Source of the DNA: Streptomyces sp. NRRL WC-3742
GTDB lineage: Bacteria > Actinomycetota > Actinomycetes > Streptomycetales > Streptomycetaceae
Assembly: GCF_000720635.1 (NCBI RefSeq)
Contig: NZ_JOCF01000004.1
Location: 124,001-188,000, forward strand
Length of the DNA stretch: 64,000 nt
Direction: 5' to 3'
The stretch's first letter is position 1, and each line of letters begins with the position of its first letter. Position numbers and translations under genes: made by a program. This document shows positions 8,552 to 17,124 of this stretch, piece by piece. The notes beneath the pieces are model-generated. The model was not told where the DNA came from and searched no databases. It worked only from the letters and a program-made list of their open reading frames with translations.

Positions 8552-9135
8552 CCCCGGCCCCCACCACCGCGAGCCGCGCCGACCGTGCAGATCGGGCCGA
8601 CCGCGCAGATCGGACCGACCGCACCGACCGGGCGTGGGCCGTCGCCGCCGCCGTCCCGGACCCGGAGCTGCCCATGCTCACCCTGGCCGACCTCGGCGTC
8701 CTCGCGGGAGTCGAGACGGACGACGCCGACGGCACCGTGACCGCCTGGCTCACCCCGACCTACTCCGGCTGCCCCGCCGTCGCCGAGATGGCAGCCGATG
8801 TGGACCGCCGGCTGCGCGCCGCCGGGTACCGGGACGTCCGGGTGCGGCTGCGGCTGGACCCGCCGTGGTCCACCGACCTGATCACCGCCGAGGGCCGCCG
8901 CAAGCTCGCCGAGGCCGGGATCGCCCCGCCGCGCCCCACCACGACGGCCGAAGCCGGTCCCGTCCCGCTCACCCTCGGCCTCACCCGCACGGCGGCGGCC
9001 GCCGCCCCCGTGCCCTGCCCGCACTGCGGCGCCGCCGACACCGAGGAGCTGTCCCGCTTCGGCTCCACCGCCTGCAAGGCGCTCTGGCGCTGCCGCGCCT
9101 GCCGGGAGCCCTTCGAACGCGTCAAGGAGATCTGA
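8548..9135 (+). CDS. paaD: PaaD, Fe-S maturation protein of the epoxidase (DUF59 plus zinc ribbon)
   Basis: 195-residue MIP18/DUF59-family protein thought to assist Fe-S cluster or reductase maturation for the epoxidase. The DUF59 core runs about 25-110 with VPDPELPMLTLADLGVL and the TPTYSGCPAV cysteine loop. A C-terminal zinc ribbon uses CPHCG and CRAC plus an upstream STACKALWRC. The N-terminus carries an unusual Ala/Thr-Asp-Arg repeat (residues 10-27) encoded by near-repeats at 8577-8632, which looks like a local expansion outside the domain. The GTG start overlaps paaC by 4 bases. Confidence 0.94.
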   Translation: MTPAPTTASRADRADRADRADRTDRTDRAWAVAAAVPDPELPMLTLADLGVLAGVETDDADGTVTAWLTPTYSGCPAVAEMAADVDRRLRAAGYRDVRVRLRLDPPWSTDLITAEGRRKLAEAGIAPPRPTTTAEAGPVPLTLGLTRTAAAAAPVPCPHCGAADTEELSRFGSTACKALWRCRACREPFERVKEI

Positions 9136-10323
9136 ATGCCCGCCGCCTCCGCCGCCACCCCGGCCACCGACGCGACAGCCGCCGACGCGACCAGCACCGA
9201 CGCGACCGCCCCCGCAGAGAACGCCTGCACTCCGGCCGCCCGCCGCCCCGTGTTCCACCGGCTGGGCATCGAGCGGGTGGAGCGCCTGTGCGAGGACGCC
9301 GTCGCGGTGACCTTCGCCGTGCCGGAGGACCTGGCGGCCGCCTACGCCTTCCGGCCCGGGCAGACGCTGACGCTGCGCAAGGTGGTGGACGGCGTCGACG
9401 AGCGCCGCTCGTACTCGATCTGCGCCCCCGTGGGCGGTCCCCTGCGGATCGCCGTGCGCGAGGTGCCCGGCGGGCTGTTCTCCCGCTGGCTGGTGCGCGA
9501 GGCCCGGCCCGGCGAGGAGGTGGAGGTGCTCACCCCGACGGGCCTGTTCACCCCCGACCTCGCCGCCCCCGCCGACCACGTGCTCCTGGCGGCGGGCTCC
9601 GGCATCACCCCGATGCTGTCGATCGCCGCCTCCGTGCTGGACGCCGACCGCAGTTCCACCGTCACCCTGCTCTACGGCAACCGCCGCAGCGACACCGTGA
9701 TGTTCGCCGACGAGCTGGCCGACCTCAAGGACCGCTTCCTGGGCCGCCTCCAGCTGGTCCACGTCCTGTCCCGGGAGACCAGGGACGCCGAACTGCTCAG
9801 CGGCCGCCTGGACCCTGAGCGGGTGCGCGCCCTGCTGACCGCGCTGGTGGACGTCCGCGAGGTCGGGCACTGGTGGCTGTGCGGGCCCTTCGGCATGGTC
9901 GCCGCCGCGAAGGACCTCCTCGCCGAGCTCGGGGTGCCCGCCCAGCGGGTGCACCAGGAGCTGTTCCACGCCGAGGACGAGCCGCTCGCCGAGCGCGACG
10001 AGGACTGGGACGGCGCCGACGGCGAGGGTGCCGGGCAGGCCGGGGAGCGCAGCGAGGTCACCCTCGTCCTCGACGGGCGCGGCAGCACCCTCACCCTCCC
10101 GCGCGACCGCTCGATCCTGGACGGCGCCCAGCGCTCCCGCCCCGACCTGCCGTTCGCCTGCAAGGGCGGCGTCTGCGGCACCTGCCGCGCCCTGGTCACC
10201 GAGGGCGAGGTGGAGATGCGGCGCAACTTCGCCCTGGAGGAGAAGGAGCTGGCCGCCGGCTACGTCCTCACCTGCCAGGCCCGCCCGCTCACCGACAAGG
10301 TGACCGTCGACTACGACCGCTGA
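9136..10323 (+). CDS. paaE: phenylacetyl-CoA epoxidase reductase PaaE
   Basis: 395-residue class IA-like oxidoreductase that passes electrons from NADPH to PaaAC. Domain order: a 35-residue Ala/Thr-rich extension; an FAD-binding barrel with RRSYSIC at about 96; an NAD(P)-binding domain with AAGSGITPMLS and YGNRRSDTVMF; and a C-terminal plant-type [2Fe-2S] ferredoxin domain with CKGGVCGTC and a fourth Cys in VLTCQARP. The ATG abuts the paaD stop with no gap. It is the last gene of the operon and converges on the flavin monooxygenase after 67 bases. Confidence 0.97.
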   Translation: MPAASAATPATDATAADATSTDATAPAENACTPAARRPVFHRLGIERVERLCEDAVAVTFAVPEDLAAAYAFRPGQTLTLRKVVDGVDERRSYSICAPVGGPLRIAVREVPGGLFSRWLVREARPGEEVEVLTPTGLFTPDLAAPADHVLLAAGSGITPMLSIAASVLDADRSSTVTLLYGNRRSDTVMFADELADLKDRFLGRLQLVHVLSRETRDAELLSGRLDPERVRALLTALVDVREVGHWWLCGPFGMVAAAKDLLAELGVPAQRVHQELFHAEDEPLAERDEDWDGADGEGAGQAGERSEVTLVLDGRGSTLTLPRDRSILDGAQRSRPDLPFACKGGVCGTCRALVTEGEVEMRRNFALEEKELAAGYVLTCQARPLTDKVTVDYDR

Positions 10324-10390
10324 AAGCCGCGACCGCTGGAGGCTACGACCGCCGGACGCTGAGACCGCTGAACGATGCGACCGCCGAGGA

Positions 10391-11542
10391 CTACGCCCCC
10401 CGGACCTGCGCCAGGACCTGTCCGGCCGGCTCCTCCAGCGGGTCGCCGAGCAGCTTGACCAGGTCGTTGACGGCCGCCCGGCCCGCCCGGTTGGCGCCGA
10501 CGGTGCTGGCGGACGGGCCGTAGCCGACCAGGTGGACGCGGGGGTCGACGGTGGCGCGGGTGCCGGTCAGGGCGATGCCGCCGTTCGGGGAGCGAAGCCC
10601 GAGCGGGGCCAGGTGGCCGACCTCGGGCCGGAAGCCCGTCGCCCAGACGATCGCGTCCACGGCCAACTCCTCCTCGCCCCAGACCGCCCCGTGCTCGGTG
10701 AGCCGGTCGAACATCGGCCGGCGGTTCAGCGCGCCCAGTTCCTCGGCCCGCCGGTAGGCGACGGAGGGGCCGAGCCCCGTCACGCTCACCACGCTGAGCG
10801 CCGGCAGCCCCTGCCGGACCCTCTCCTCGACCTTGGACACCACCGCGCGCCCGTACTCCGGGGTGAAGGGCCCCTCGTGGTAGACGGGCTCGGAGCGGGT
10901 GGCCCAGACCGTCTCGCCGACCGCCGCCACCTCCGACAGCACCTGGATCGCCGAGGCGCCCCCGCCGACCACCAGCACGCGCCGGCCCGCGAACTCCTCG
11001 GGGCCCCGGTAGTCGGCGTAGTGCAGCTGGCGGCCGGTGAAGCGGCCCGGGTAGTGGGGGAGGAAGGGCCGGGTCCAGGTGCCGGTCGCGTTGATCAGCG
11101 CGCGGGTGGACCAGACTCCCTGGTCGGTCTCGACAAGCAGCCGCGAGTCGGGGCGCTCGGACTCGGCACGTACGGCGCGCACCGTGACGGGGCGCACGAC
11201 GGGGAGCGCGTGCCGCGCCTCGTACGCCGCGAAGTACCCCGGCACCACCTCGCGCGCGGGGGCTCCGAGGTCCGGCGGCGGCAGTTCGGCGTCCGGGAGG
11301 TCGTGGAAGCCGTGCACGGTGGCCATCCGCAGCGAGGGCGAGCGGTGCGCCCAGGCCCCGCCGGGCGCCTCCCCGGCGTCCAGTACGACGAATCCGCCGG
11401 TGCCCGCGCCCCCGTCGGCGCCCGGCCGGTACGGGGCGAAGCCGCGCCGGCGCAGGTGGTACGCGGCGGACAGGCCCGCCTGGCCGGCGCCCACCACGAC
11501 GACGTCCACCCGACCCAAGGTGATTGAACCGTGAACAGCCAT
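10391..11542 (-). CDS. flavin-containing monooxygenase-like FAD/NAD(P) oxidoreductase
   Basis: 383-residue class B flavoprotein. The N-terminal Rossmann motif VVVVGAGQAGLSAAYHLRRRG binds FAD, a second motif VLVVGGGASAIQVLSEVA binds NADPH, and the conserved ATGFRPEVGHL closes the FAD site. Length and motifs fit the YUCCA/CzcO-like group more than true Baeyer-Villiger enzymes; the substrate is unknown. The ATG at 11542 has no convincing ribosome site, and TTG or GTG starts 7 to 10 codons later would keep the whole FAD domain. It converges with paaE and is probably not part of phenylacetate catabolism. Confidence 0.88.
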   Translation of the reverse strand: MAVHGSITLGRVDVVVVGAGQAGLSAAYHLRRRGFAPYRPGADGGAGTGGFVVLDAGEAPGGAWAHRSPSLRMATVHGFHDLPDAELPPPDLGAPAREVVPGYFAAYEARHALPVVRPVTVRAVRAESERPDSRLLVETDQGVWSTRALINATGTWTRPFLPHYPGRFTGRQLHYADYRGPEEFAGRRVLVVGGGASAIQVLSEVAAVGETVWATRSEPVYHEGPFTPEYGRAVVSKVEERVRQGLPALSVVSVTGLGPSVAYRRAEELGALNRRPMFDRLTEHGAVWGEEELAVDAIVWATGFRPEVGHLAPLGLRSPNGGIALTGTRATVDPRVHLVGYGPSASTVGANRAGRAAVNDLVKLLGDPLEEPAGQVLAQVRGA

Positions 11543-11559
11543 GCCCCGGGGAACCGCGA

Positions 11560-11587
11560 CGGCCCGGCGGATGTTCCCGCCGGGCCG
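11560..11587. terminator. GC-rich hairpin terminator downstream of the YbjQ gene
   Basis: CGGCCCGGCGG (11560-11570) pairs perfectly with CCGCCGGGCCG (11577-11587) around a 6-base ATGTTC loop. It lies 75 bases past the YbjQ stop on the minus strand and just before the monooxygenase start. Between it and the YbjQ stop, 11593-11642 is a run of CGCCCG and CGTCCGTACG repeats with no gene. Confidence 0.6.
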
Positions 11588-11661
11588 CCCGTGCTTCCCG
11601 CCCGCCCGCCCGCCCGTCCGTACGTCCGCCCGTACGTCCGTACGTGCTTCGCGTGCGTCGA

Positions 11662-12033
11662 TCAGGCGGTGCGGGAGATCACCGCGGCCGTGCCGTAGGC
11701 GCAGACCTCCGTGCCCACGTCCGCCGCCTCCGTCACGTCGAAACGCATCATCAGGACGGCGTTGCCGCCGCGCGCCTTGGTCTGCTCGATCAGCCGCTGC
11801 ATCGCCTCGTTGCGGCTCTCGACCAGCGTCTTCGTCAGACCGCGCAGCTCACCGCCGATCAGCGACTTGAGGCCCGCGCCGATCTGGCTGCCGATGTGGC
11901 GGCTGCGCACGGTCAGGCCGAAGACCTCGCCGATGATGTGGTCGACCTTGTAACCGGGGACGTCGTTGGTGGTCACGACCAGGACGTCCGCGTTCGGATG
12001 CTGCCCGCCGCCGTACTCGTTGATGTCTGCCAT
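11662..12033 (-). CDS. YbjQ/UPF0145 family heavy-metal-binding-like protein
   Basis: 123-residue protein of the YbjQ family (DUF74), a small pentameric fold of unknown function. Typical features are VVTTNDVPGYKVDHIIGEVFGLTVRSRHIG at the N-terminus, the helix LVESRNEAMQRLIEQTKARGGNAVLMMRFD, and the ending VCAYGTAAVI. Two in-frame ATGs exist, at 12042 and 12033; I prefer 12033 because a G-rich stretch (GGGGG) precedes it at suitable distance. It is divergent from the unknown gene at 12158, with about 125 bases between. Confidence 0.9.
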   Translation of the reverse strand: MADINEYGGGQHPNADVLVVTTNDVPGYKVDHIIGEVFGLTVRSRHIGSQIGAGLKSLIGGELRGLTKTLVESRNEAMQRLIEQTKARGGNAVLMMRFDVTEAADVGTEVCAYGTAAVISRTA

Positions 12034-12157
12034 GGCCCCCATCCTGCCCCTGTCGTGCGTCCGAGTGACACAGGCGTGGCCGGACCGTGGCCGAGAAGCC
12101 TCCCGCAAGCCTGTCCGGACCGGTGATCGGACGCCCGAAAGGCCGTACCGTAGCCCC

Positions 12158-13105
12158 ATGGGCGAGCGAAGCGATCATCCACAGGGACCGGGCGCGGCGG
12201 AGCACCCGGGCGACCCCGGCGACTCCGGAGCACCGGAGGTCGAGGCGACGGTGGTGCTGGGCCTGCGGATCACCGACTGGCCCGCCCTGCGGGCCGCCGC
12301 GATCCGGGCCGTCGAGGACCTGGACTTCGGCGGCGTCGACCCGGCCGGGCAGCGCCGCGAACTGCTGCGCGAGGTCTCCGAGGACGCCAACGCGGCCCTC
12401 GGCGCCCTGCTGCACCCGGACCGGCTGGTGGCGACCCTCCCCGGCGTCGAGGCCACCGGCGGCACGCTGGAGATCAGCGTCACCGAGGACTTCACGCCGG
12501 ACTTCGCCGAACTCTTCCCGCTGGAGGGCGACGAGGAGGACGGCGGCGCCGGAGCCGACTGGACCCTCACCCCGCGCACCGCCTGCCTCCTCCACGCCCA
12601 GCTCCTCGGCCTCGCCGACGCCGCGTACGACGACCTCGAGGAACACGGCGACGACCCGGTCTCCGACGAGGACGACGCCGACTGGACGGTCTTCTCCCGC
12701 CTGCCCAAGCGCACCTGGACGCTGCACCGCTCCTGGCGCCGCGCCATGGCCCGGGCCTACGACGACCTCGCCGACGACCTCTCCCTCGGCGAATGGCCGC
12801 TGCCGCGCTGCCTCGCCGACGAGATCGCGCTGCGGATGGCGCTGCTGGACGCCCGGGCCCTGCTCGGCGCGCAGCCCGAATCGGTGGCCGACATGATGGG
12901 CGACCTGCCGGCCGACCTGTACGACTACGACTGGGACGGCTGCCACGACGAGCTGTTCGGCGTGTACGGCCCGGACGACGGCGACCCGGAACTGGCCGCC
13001 GAACAGCGCACCGAGGCGCTGCTGGCGGCCACCCACCCCGAGGGCTGGTTCCTGATGTACGAGGACGCGGAGGAGCGCGACCCCCAGCGCGGCTTCCGCC
13101 GCTGA
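12158..13105 (+). CDS. acidic protein of unknown function
   Basis: 315-residue soluble protein with strong streptomycete codon bias; I recognise no family. The first 30 residues are low complexity (Gly/Pro/Asp). A compact alpha/beta-looking middle carries VLGLRITDWPALRAAAIRAVEDLDFG. A very acidic segment, GDEEDGGAGADWT and HGDDPVSDEDDADWT, spans about 130-190. The C-terminus is helical with Trp/Tyr-rich YDYDWDGCHDELFG. There is no signal peptide or membrane segment. The ATG at 12158 has only a weak GAAAGG 15 bases upstream, so a short leader or near-leaderless message is possible. It is 118 bases before the PTH2-like gene. Confidence 0.8.
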   Translation: MGERSDHPQGPGAAEHPGDPGDSGAPEVEATVVLGLRITDWPALRAAAIRAVEDLDFGGVDPAGQRRELLREVSEDANAALGALLHPDRLVATLPGVEATGGTLEISVTEDFTPDFAELFPLEGDEEDGGAGADWTLTPRTACLLHAQLLGLADAAYDDLEEHGDDPVSDEDDADWTVFSRLPKRTWTLHRSWRRAMARAYDDLADDLSLGEWPLPRCLADEIALRMALLDARALLGAQPESVADMMGDLPADLYDYDWDGCHDELFGVYGPDDGDPELAAEQRTEALLAATHPEGWFLMYEDAEERDPQRGFRR

Positions 13106-13223
13106 ACCGTGGCGGTGGCTGCGGCGGTGCTGTGGTGACGGACGGGGTTGCGGCTCTGGTCGCGGCTGGGGTGACGGCCGGGGCGGAAGCGGCCCGGGTG
13201 GGGCGGGCTGGCATGCTGGACGG

Positions 13224-13982
13224 GTGACTTCTCCGTTCGACACCCCCGCCTCCGACGCCCGCTCCGACGACCGGGACGACCCCCGCTCCGACGACCGGGA
13301 CGAGCTGCCGCAGTACGTCCTCCCGCTGGTCGTCCGGCTGGAGAAGGCCACGCCGCCCGGGCGTACGGACGCCCTGGAGACCTCGGCGCGGGCGGTGCTG
13401 ACCCTGCTCTCCGACCCCAGGGTGACCGAGCCGGACGGGGAGTGGGCCGAGCGGGTCGCGGCCTGGGAGGACGCCCGGATCCGCAAGGTGGTCCGCCGCG
13501 CCCGGGGCGGCGAGTGGCGCCGCGCGGGCGAACTGCCGGGCCTCACCGTGCAGGGCCGCGAAGCGGAGGTGCGGGTCTACCCCCCGATCCCGCTGGACGG
13601 CTGGCCCAAGGACCTCGCCAAGCTCCAGGTCTCCGGTACGGACCTGGAGGAGACCACCGAGCCCCCCACCCCCGACCCGGACCTCCCGGTGCTGTGGCTC
13701 AACCCCCGACTGGAGATGAGCGCGGGCAAGACCATGGCCCAGACCGGCCACGCCGCCCAACTGGCCTGGTGGCGCCTGGACGACACCCAGCGCAAGGACT
13801 GGGCCGAGTCCGGCTTCCCCCTCGCCGTCCGCACCGCTTCCCCGGACCACTGGGCCGACCTGGTCACGAGCGACCTCCCGGTCGTCCACGACGCGGGCTT
13901 CACCGAGATCGCCCCGGGCCCGACCGTCGCAGTCGAAGGCGGCACGCGCTACTGCCCCCTCCCGCGCCTGCGACGCAGGTGA
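13224..13982 (+). CDS. PTH2-family peptidyl-tRNA hydrolase-like protein
   Basis: 252-residue protein. The C-terminal 120 residues match the PTH2 fold, with the hallmark MSAGKTMAQTGHAAQLAWW corresponding to the G-K-x-x-x-Q-x-x-H-A catalytic region, and a final DAGFTEIAPGPTVAVEG strand. The N-terminal half (LPQYVLPLVVRLEKATPPG...) is an actinobacterial extension of unknown role. PTH2 enzymes cleave peptidyl-tRNA; here this is by family resemblance only, since the usual bacterial enzyme is Pth1. The N-terminus carries a DDRDDPRSDDRDE repeat. The stop codon directly touches a palindromic terminator. Confidence 0.82.
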   Translation: MTSPFDTPASDARSDDRDDPRSDDRDELPQYVLPLVVRLEKATPPGRTDALETSARAVLTLLSDPRVTEPDGEWAERVAAWEDARIRKVVRRARGGEWRRAGELPGLTVQGREAEVRVYPPIPLDGWPKDLAKLQVSGTDLEETTEPPTPDPDLPVLWLNPRLEMSAGKTMAQTGHAAQLAWWRLDDTQRKDWAESGFPLAVRTASPDHWADLVTSDLPVVHDAGFTEIAPGPTVAVEGGTRYCPLPRLRRR

Positions 13983-14028
13983 CAGCGAACGGATGACAGA
14001 TGGCGAAATCTGTCATCCGTTCGCTGTC
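13981..14028. terminator. palindromic element copy 3 (convergent genes)
   Basis: Left arm 13981-14001 begins GACAGCGAACGGATGACAGA; right arm 14008-14028 is its exact reverse complement, giving a perfect 21-bp stem with loop GGCGAA. It begins within the stop codon of the PTH2-like gene and lies 27 bases before the stop of the convergent ABC permease, so it can serve both directions. Partial arm words (TTGTCAGC, CAGCTGTCACCTGTCAGG) follow to about 14059. Confidence 0.85.
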
Positions 14029-14054
14029 GGTTGTCAGCTTTCAGCTGTCACCTG

Positions 14055-14798
14055 TCAGGCCACCTCGCGGCGCCGGATGGCGCGCAGGCCGCCGTAGACC
14101 GCTGCCGCTGTCCACAGGGCCATGATCAACAGGCCCGTCCAGTGGCCGTAGTGGATGTCCGGGTCCGTCTGCAGGTGGGTCGCGTAGAGGCCGGCGCGGT
14201 CGGGGAGGAACTGGCCGATCTCGCGGACGCCCGGGATGGCGGCCAGCCAGGTGGTGCCGAGGAAGACCATGGGGGCGATCAGACCGAGGGCGGCGCTGAA
14301 GTTGCCCAGCATGGTGGTCAGTCCGAGGCAGAGCAGGACCAGGAGGGGGTGGTAGAGCGCCCCGGCGAGGAAGGCGCGGGTCAGACCGGGGGTGGAAAGG
14401 TCCAGGCCCGTGGTGCCTGCGACGGCGAGGAAGCAGCCGGTGGCCGTGGCCAGTCCGAGGAGCAGGCCCAGGGTGGCGCCAAGGGCGAGCTTGGCGCCGT
14501 AGAGCCGGGTGCGCCGGGGGACGGCTGTGAGTGAGGTGGCGATCATCCCGGTGTTGAACTCCTGCCCGATCAGCAGGACTCCGAGGCAGGCCACCGCGAC
14601 GTGGCCGAAGAGCAGTCCGTAGTAGAGCGCCAACCCCTGGTCCCGGAGGAGCGATTGGTCGGCGTGGCCGTAGGCGGCGTTCACGGCGGCGGTGATGCCG
14701 ACGGTCAGGACCAGTGCGACCGGAGGGGCCGCCCACTGCGAGGGCAGGGTGGTGAACTTGATCCGTTCGGCGCGCAGGGCGGCGGCGGTCGGGCGCAT
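14055..14798 (-). CDS. ABC-2 type transporter permease
   Basis: 247-residue integral membrane protein with six predicted hydrophobic segments (about 20-42, 58-80, 102-128, 140-160, 170-190 and 215-237). An amphipathic start (TAAALRAERIKFTTLPSQW) is typical of ABC-2 permeases that partner drug- or antibiotic-type ATPases. It follows the ATPase gene by 10 bases on the same strand, so the two form one exporter. The substrate is unknown, and the divergent two-component system probably controls it. Confidence 0.9.
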   Translation of the reverse strand: MRPTAAALRAERIKFTTLPSQWAAPPVALVLTVGITAAVNAAYGHADQSLLRDQGLALYYGLLFGHVAVACLGVLLIGQEFNTGMIATSLTAVPRRTRLYGAKLALGATLGLLLGLATATGCFLAVAGTTGLDLSTPGLTRAFLAGALYHPLLVLLCLGLTTMLGNFSAALGLIAPMVFLGTTWLAAIPGVREIGQFLPDRAGLYATHLQTDPDIHYGHWTGLLIMALWTAAAVYGGLRAIRRREVA

Positions 14799-14808
14799 GT
14801 CGGTGCTC

Positions 14809-15741
14809 CTAGCTTCGGGCGGGGGTGGCGGGTTCGGCGGCGCGGTACTCGACGCTGTCGGCGGTCATCCGCATGAACGCCTCCTCCAGCGAGTCCCGGT
14901 GGACGGCGATCTCGTACAGCACCACGCCGTGTTCGGCGGCGAGCGCGGCGATCCGCTCGGGTGGGGCACCCGTCACCTCCCAGGCGCCGTCCTCGGCCGG
15001 GGCGGCCTCCAGGTCGCGGCCGGCGCGGCGGAACAGGGCAGCCAGCCTGGCCGGGTCGACGGCGCGCACGCGGACGCGGGTACGGCCGTGGCGGTCGATG
15101 AACTCGGAGGTGGCCGCGTCCGCGAGCAGCCGGCCCCGGCCGATGACCACCAAGTGGTCGGCGGTGAGCGCCATTTCGCTCATCAGGTGGGAGGAGACCA
15201 GCACCGCCCTTTCCTCGGCGGCGAGTTGGCGCAGCAGGGTGCGGATCCACCGGATGCCCTCCGGGTCCAGGCCGTTGACCGGCTCGTCCAGCAGGAGCAC
15301 CGGCGGGTCTCCGAGCAGGGCCGCGGCCACGCCGAGGCGCTGGCGCATGCCGAGCGAGAAGCCGCGCACGCGCCGCCCGGCGGCGTCCGTCAGGCCGACC
15401 TGGTCGAGGACTTCGCCCACCCGGCGCTCCGGCAGGCCGTTGCTCGCGGCCAGCCAGCGCAGGTGGCCGCGCGCCGTGCGCCCGCCGTGCAGCGCGTGGG
15501 CGTCCAGCAGGGAGCCCACCCGCCGTAGCGGGCAGTCGAGTTCGGCGTACCGGCGGCCGTCGACCAGGGCCTGTCCGGCGGTGGGCCGGTCGAGGCCCAG
15601 GAGCAGGCGCAGGGTGGTGCTCTTGCCGGCGCCGTTGGGGCCGAGGAAGCCGGTCACCAGGCCCGGCCGCACGTCGAAGGTGAGGTCGTCGACGACGCGC
15701 CGGCCGTCGTACACCTTGGTCAGGCTCCTGATCTCGATCAC
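14809..15741 (-). CDS. ABC transporter ATP-binding protein (CcmA/DrrA-like)
   Basis: 310-residue ATPase: Walker A GPNGAGKST at about 37-45, signature FSLGMRQRLGVAAALLG, Walker B VLLLDEPVNGLDPEG, and switch His in LVSSHLMSEM. A C-terminal 80-residue extension (RVRVRAVDPARLAAL...) is typical of antibiotic-export ATPases. GTG at 15741 has AAGGAG 8 bases upstream and starts directly with IEIRSLTKVY. It pairs with the downstream permease and is divergent from a histidine kinase, the usual setting for kinase-controlled resistance or envelope-stress exporters. Confidence 0.94.
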   Translation of the reverse strand: MIEIRSLTKVYDGRRVVDDLTFDVRPGLVTGFLGPNGAGKSTTLRLLLGLDRPTAGQALVDGRRYAELDCPLRRVGSLLDAHALHGGRTARGHLRWLAASNGLPERRVGEVLDQVGLTDAAGRRVRGFSLGMRQRLGVAAALLGDPPVLLLDEPVNGLDPEGIRWIRTLLRQLAAEERAVLVSSHLMSEMALTADHLVVIGRGRLLADAATSEFIDRHGRTRVRVRAVDPARLAALFRRAGRDLEAAPAEDGAWEVTGAPPERIAALAAEHGVVLYEIAVHRDSLEEAFMRMTADSVEYRAAEPATPARS

Positions 15742-15835
15742 GTCTGGGCTCCTTCGCGTTCGCCCCGCCGGTTGTCGTCGGTGACAAGTCCACCGGAGCG
15801 GCGCCGCGGGCACATCCCGCTGCGGCGGGGACGGG

Positions 15836-15853
15836 CCCTCCCTCTCGGGAGGG
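15836..15853. promoter_or_regulatory. short inverted repeat between ABC operon and kinase
   Basis: CCCTCCC (15836-15842) pairs with GGGAGGG (15847-15853) around TCTC, in the 149-base divergent intergenic region and 37 bases before the kinase start. It may be an operator for the response regulator or a leader hairpin. There is no other support. Confidence 0.3.
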
Positions 15854-15890
15854 AGGCCGGGATGTTCGCTGACCTGGCAGGATGGGTCGC

Positions 15891-17090
15891 ATGTCCAAGA
15901 TCGTCGCGCCGCTGCTGGCGGGCACCACCTACGCCCGCCTCCTGCACCTGCTGGTCGGCTGGATCTTCGCGGGCGTGGTGCTGATGATCTACCCGGGCAC
16001 GTACGACAAGGGCCTCGGCGAGATCCTGACGAAGAGCGCCGCCGTGGACGTCGTGCTGCTCGCGCTGGTCTCGCTCGTCCCCGCGGCGCGGCGCGCCGAG
16101 GGCGTGCAGGCGCGGCTGCTGCTCGTGCCCGAGCGCGAGGAGGACATCGGGGCGGAGCCGTCCCGGAGTTGGGCGGACCGGCGGCGTACGGCGGGCTGGC
16201 TGATCGGGCGGGTGGTGCTCGGATCGGCGGTCGGCTTCGCCCTGGCCTTCGGACTGCCCGCCGTGTACCAGCTGTTGACCGGCGCCGGCGGGTGGTGGGC
16301 GCTGCCGTTCGCGCCGCTGCTCCTGCTCGGCTGCGGATGGCTGGTCGTCGGGGCGGGGCGCCTTCAACTCGCCATGGCCGTCGCCCTGCTGGGACCGTCC
16401 CCGGCCGAGCGCCTGGCGGAGGCGGAGCTGCGCGCCGAACGGCTGCTGGAGCGCAACCGGTTGGCCCGCGAGCTGCACGACTCGATCGGCCACGCCCTGA
16501 CGGTGACGGTCGTCCAGGCCGGGGCGGCGCGCGAGGTCGGCGATCCGGCCTTCGCCGCCCGGGCGCTCGAGGTCATCGAGGAGACCGGCCGCCGGGCCAT
16601 GGAGGACCTCGAGCGCACCCTCGTCCTGCTGCGCGAGGCCCCGGCCGACGCAGGTGGCGGTGCCGCCGAGCAGCCCGGACTCGGGCAGCTGCCCGCGCTC
16701 TTCGACACCGTCCGCGCCGCCGGCAGCCCCGTCGACGCGAGGATCGAGGCCGCCGAGGGAGCGCTGCCCCGGGTGCTCTCGCGGGAGTCCTACCGGATCG
16801 TGCAGGAGGGCGTCACCAACGCGCTCAAGTACGCGCCGGGGGAGCGGGTCGAGGTGCGGATCGTTCTCAGGGACGGGCAGTTGGAGATGCGCTGCGCCAA
16901 TCGGCTCCCGGGCGAGGGGAGTTCGGCGAGGGCGCACGGCAACTCGGGAGTTCGTAGGGGAGGAAAGGGTCTGCGCGGCATCCAGGAGCGTGCGGCCCTG
17001 CTCGGCGGGCGAGCAATGGCCGGGCCCTGCGAGGAGGGCGGTGGTCAGTGGGTGCTCGACGTGAGCCTGCCGCTGCACCTGGGCTCGTGA
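15891..17090 (+). CDS. NarL/DesK-type sensor histidine kinase
   Basis: 399-residue membrane kinase. Hydrophobic segments lie at about 18-36, 52-66, 102-128 and 140-165. The HisKA_3 motif ARELHDSIGHALTVTV carries phospho-acceptor His196. The HATPase part has QEGVTNALKYAPG and GKGLRGIQERAALLGG, but the segment between them is shortened and carries a GSSARAHGNSG loop. ATG 15882 (three codons earlier) is an alternative start; 15891 was chosen because AGGATGGG precedes it. It is divergent from the ABC exporter it probably controls and 34 bases upstream of its regulator. Confidence 0.92.
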   Translation: MSKIVAPLLAGTTYARLLHLLVGWIFAGVVLMIYPGTYDKGLGEILTKSAAVDVVLLALVSLVPAARRAEGVQARLLLVPEREEDIGAEPSRSWADRRRTAGWLIGRVVLGSAVGFALAFGLPAVYQLLTGAGGWWALPFAPLLLLGCGWLVVGAGRLQLAMAVALLGPSPAERLAEAELRAERLLERNRLARELHDSIGHALTVTVVQAGAAREVGDPAFAARALEVIEETGRRAMEDLERTLVLLREAPADAGGGAAEQPGLGQLPALFDTVRAAGSPVDARIEAAEGALPRVLSRESYRIVQEGVTNALKYAPGERVEVRIVLRDGQLEMRCANRLPGEGSSARAHGNSGVRRGGKGLRGIQERAALLGGRAMAGPCEEGGGQWVLDVSLPLHLGS

Positions 17091-17124
17091 CGGACGAACG
17101 CGACGGACGGGAAGAGGGCAACGG

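Noticed and set aside
15836..15853. Inverted repeat as a proven operator
   Set aside because: Only 7 bp in GC-rich DNA; kept as a low-confidence feature and not reported as a finding.
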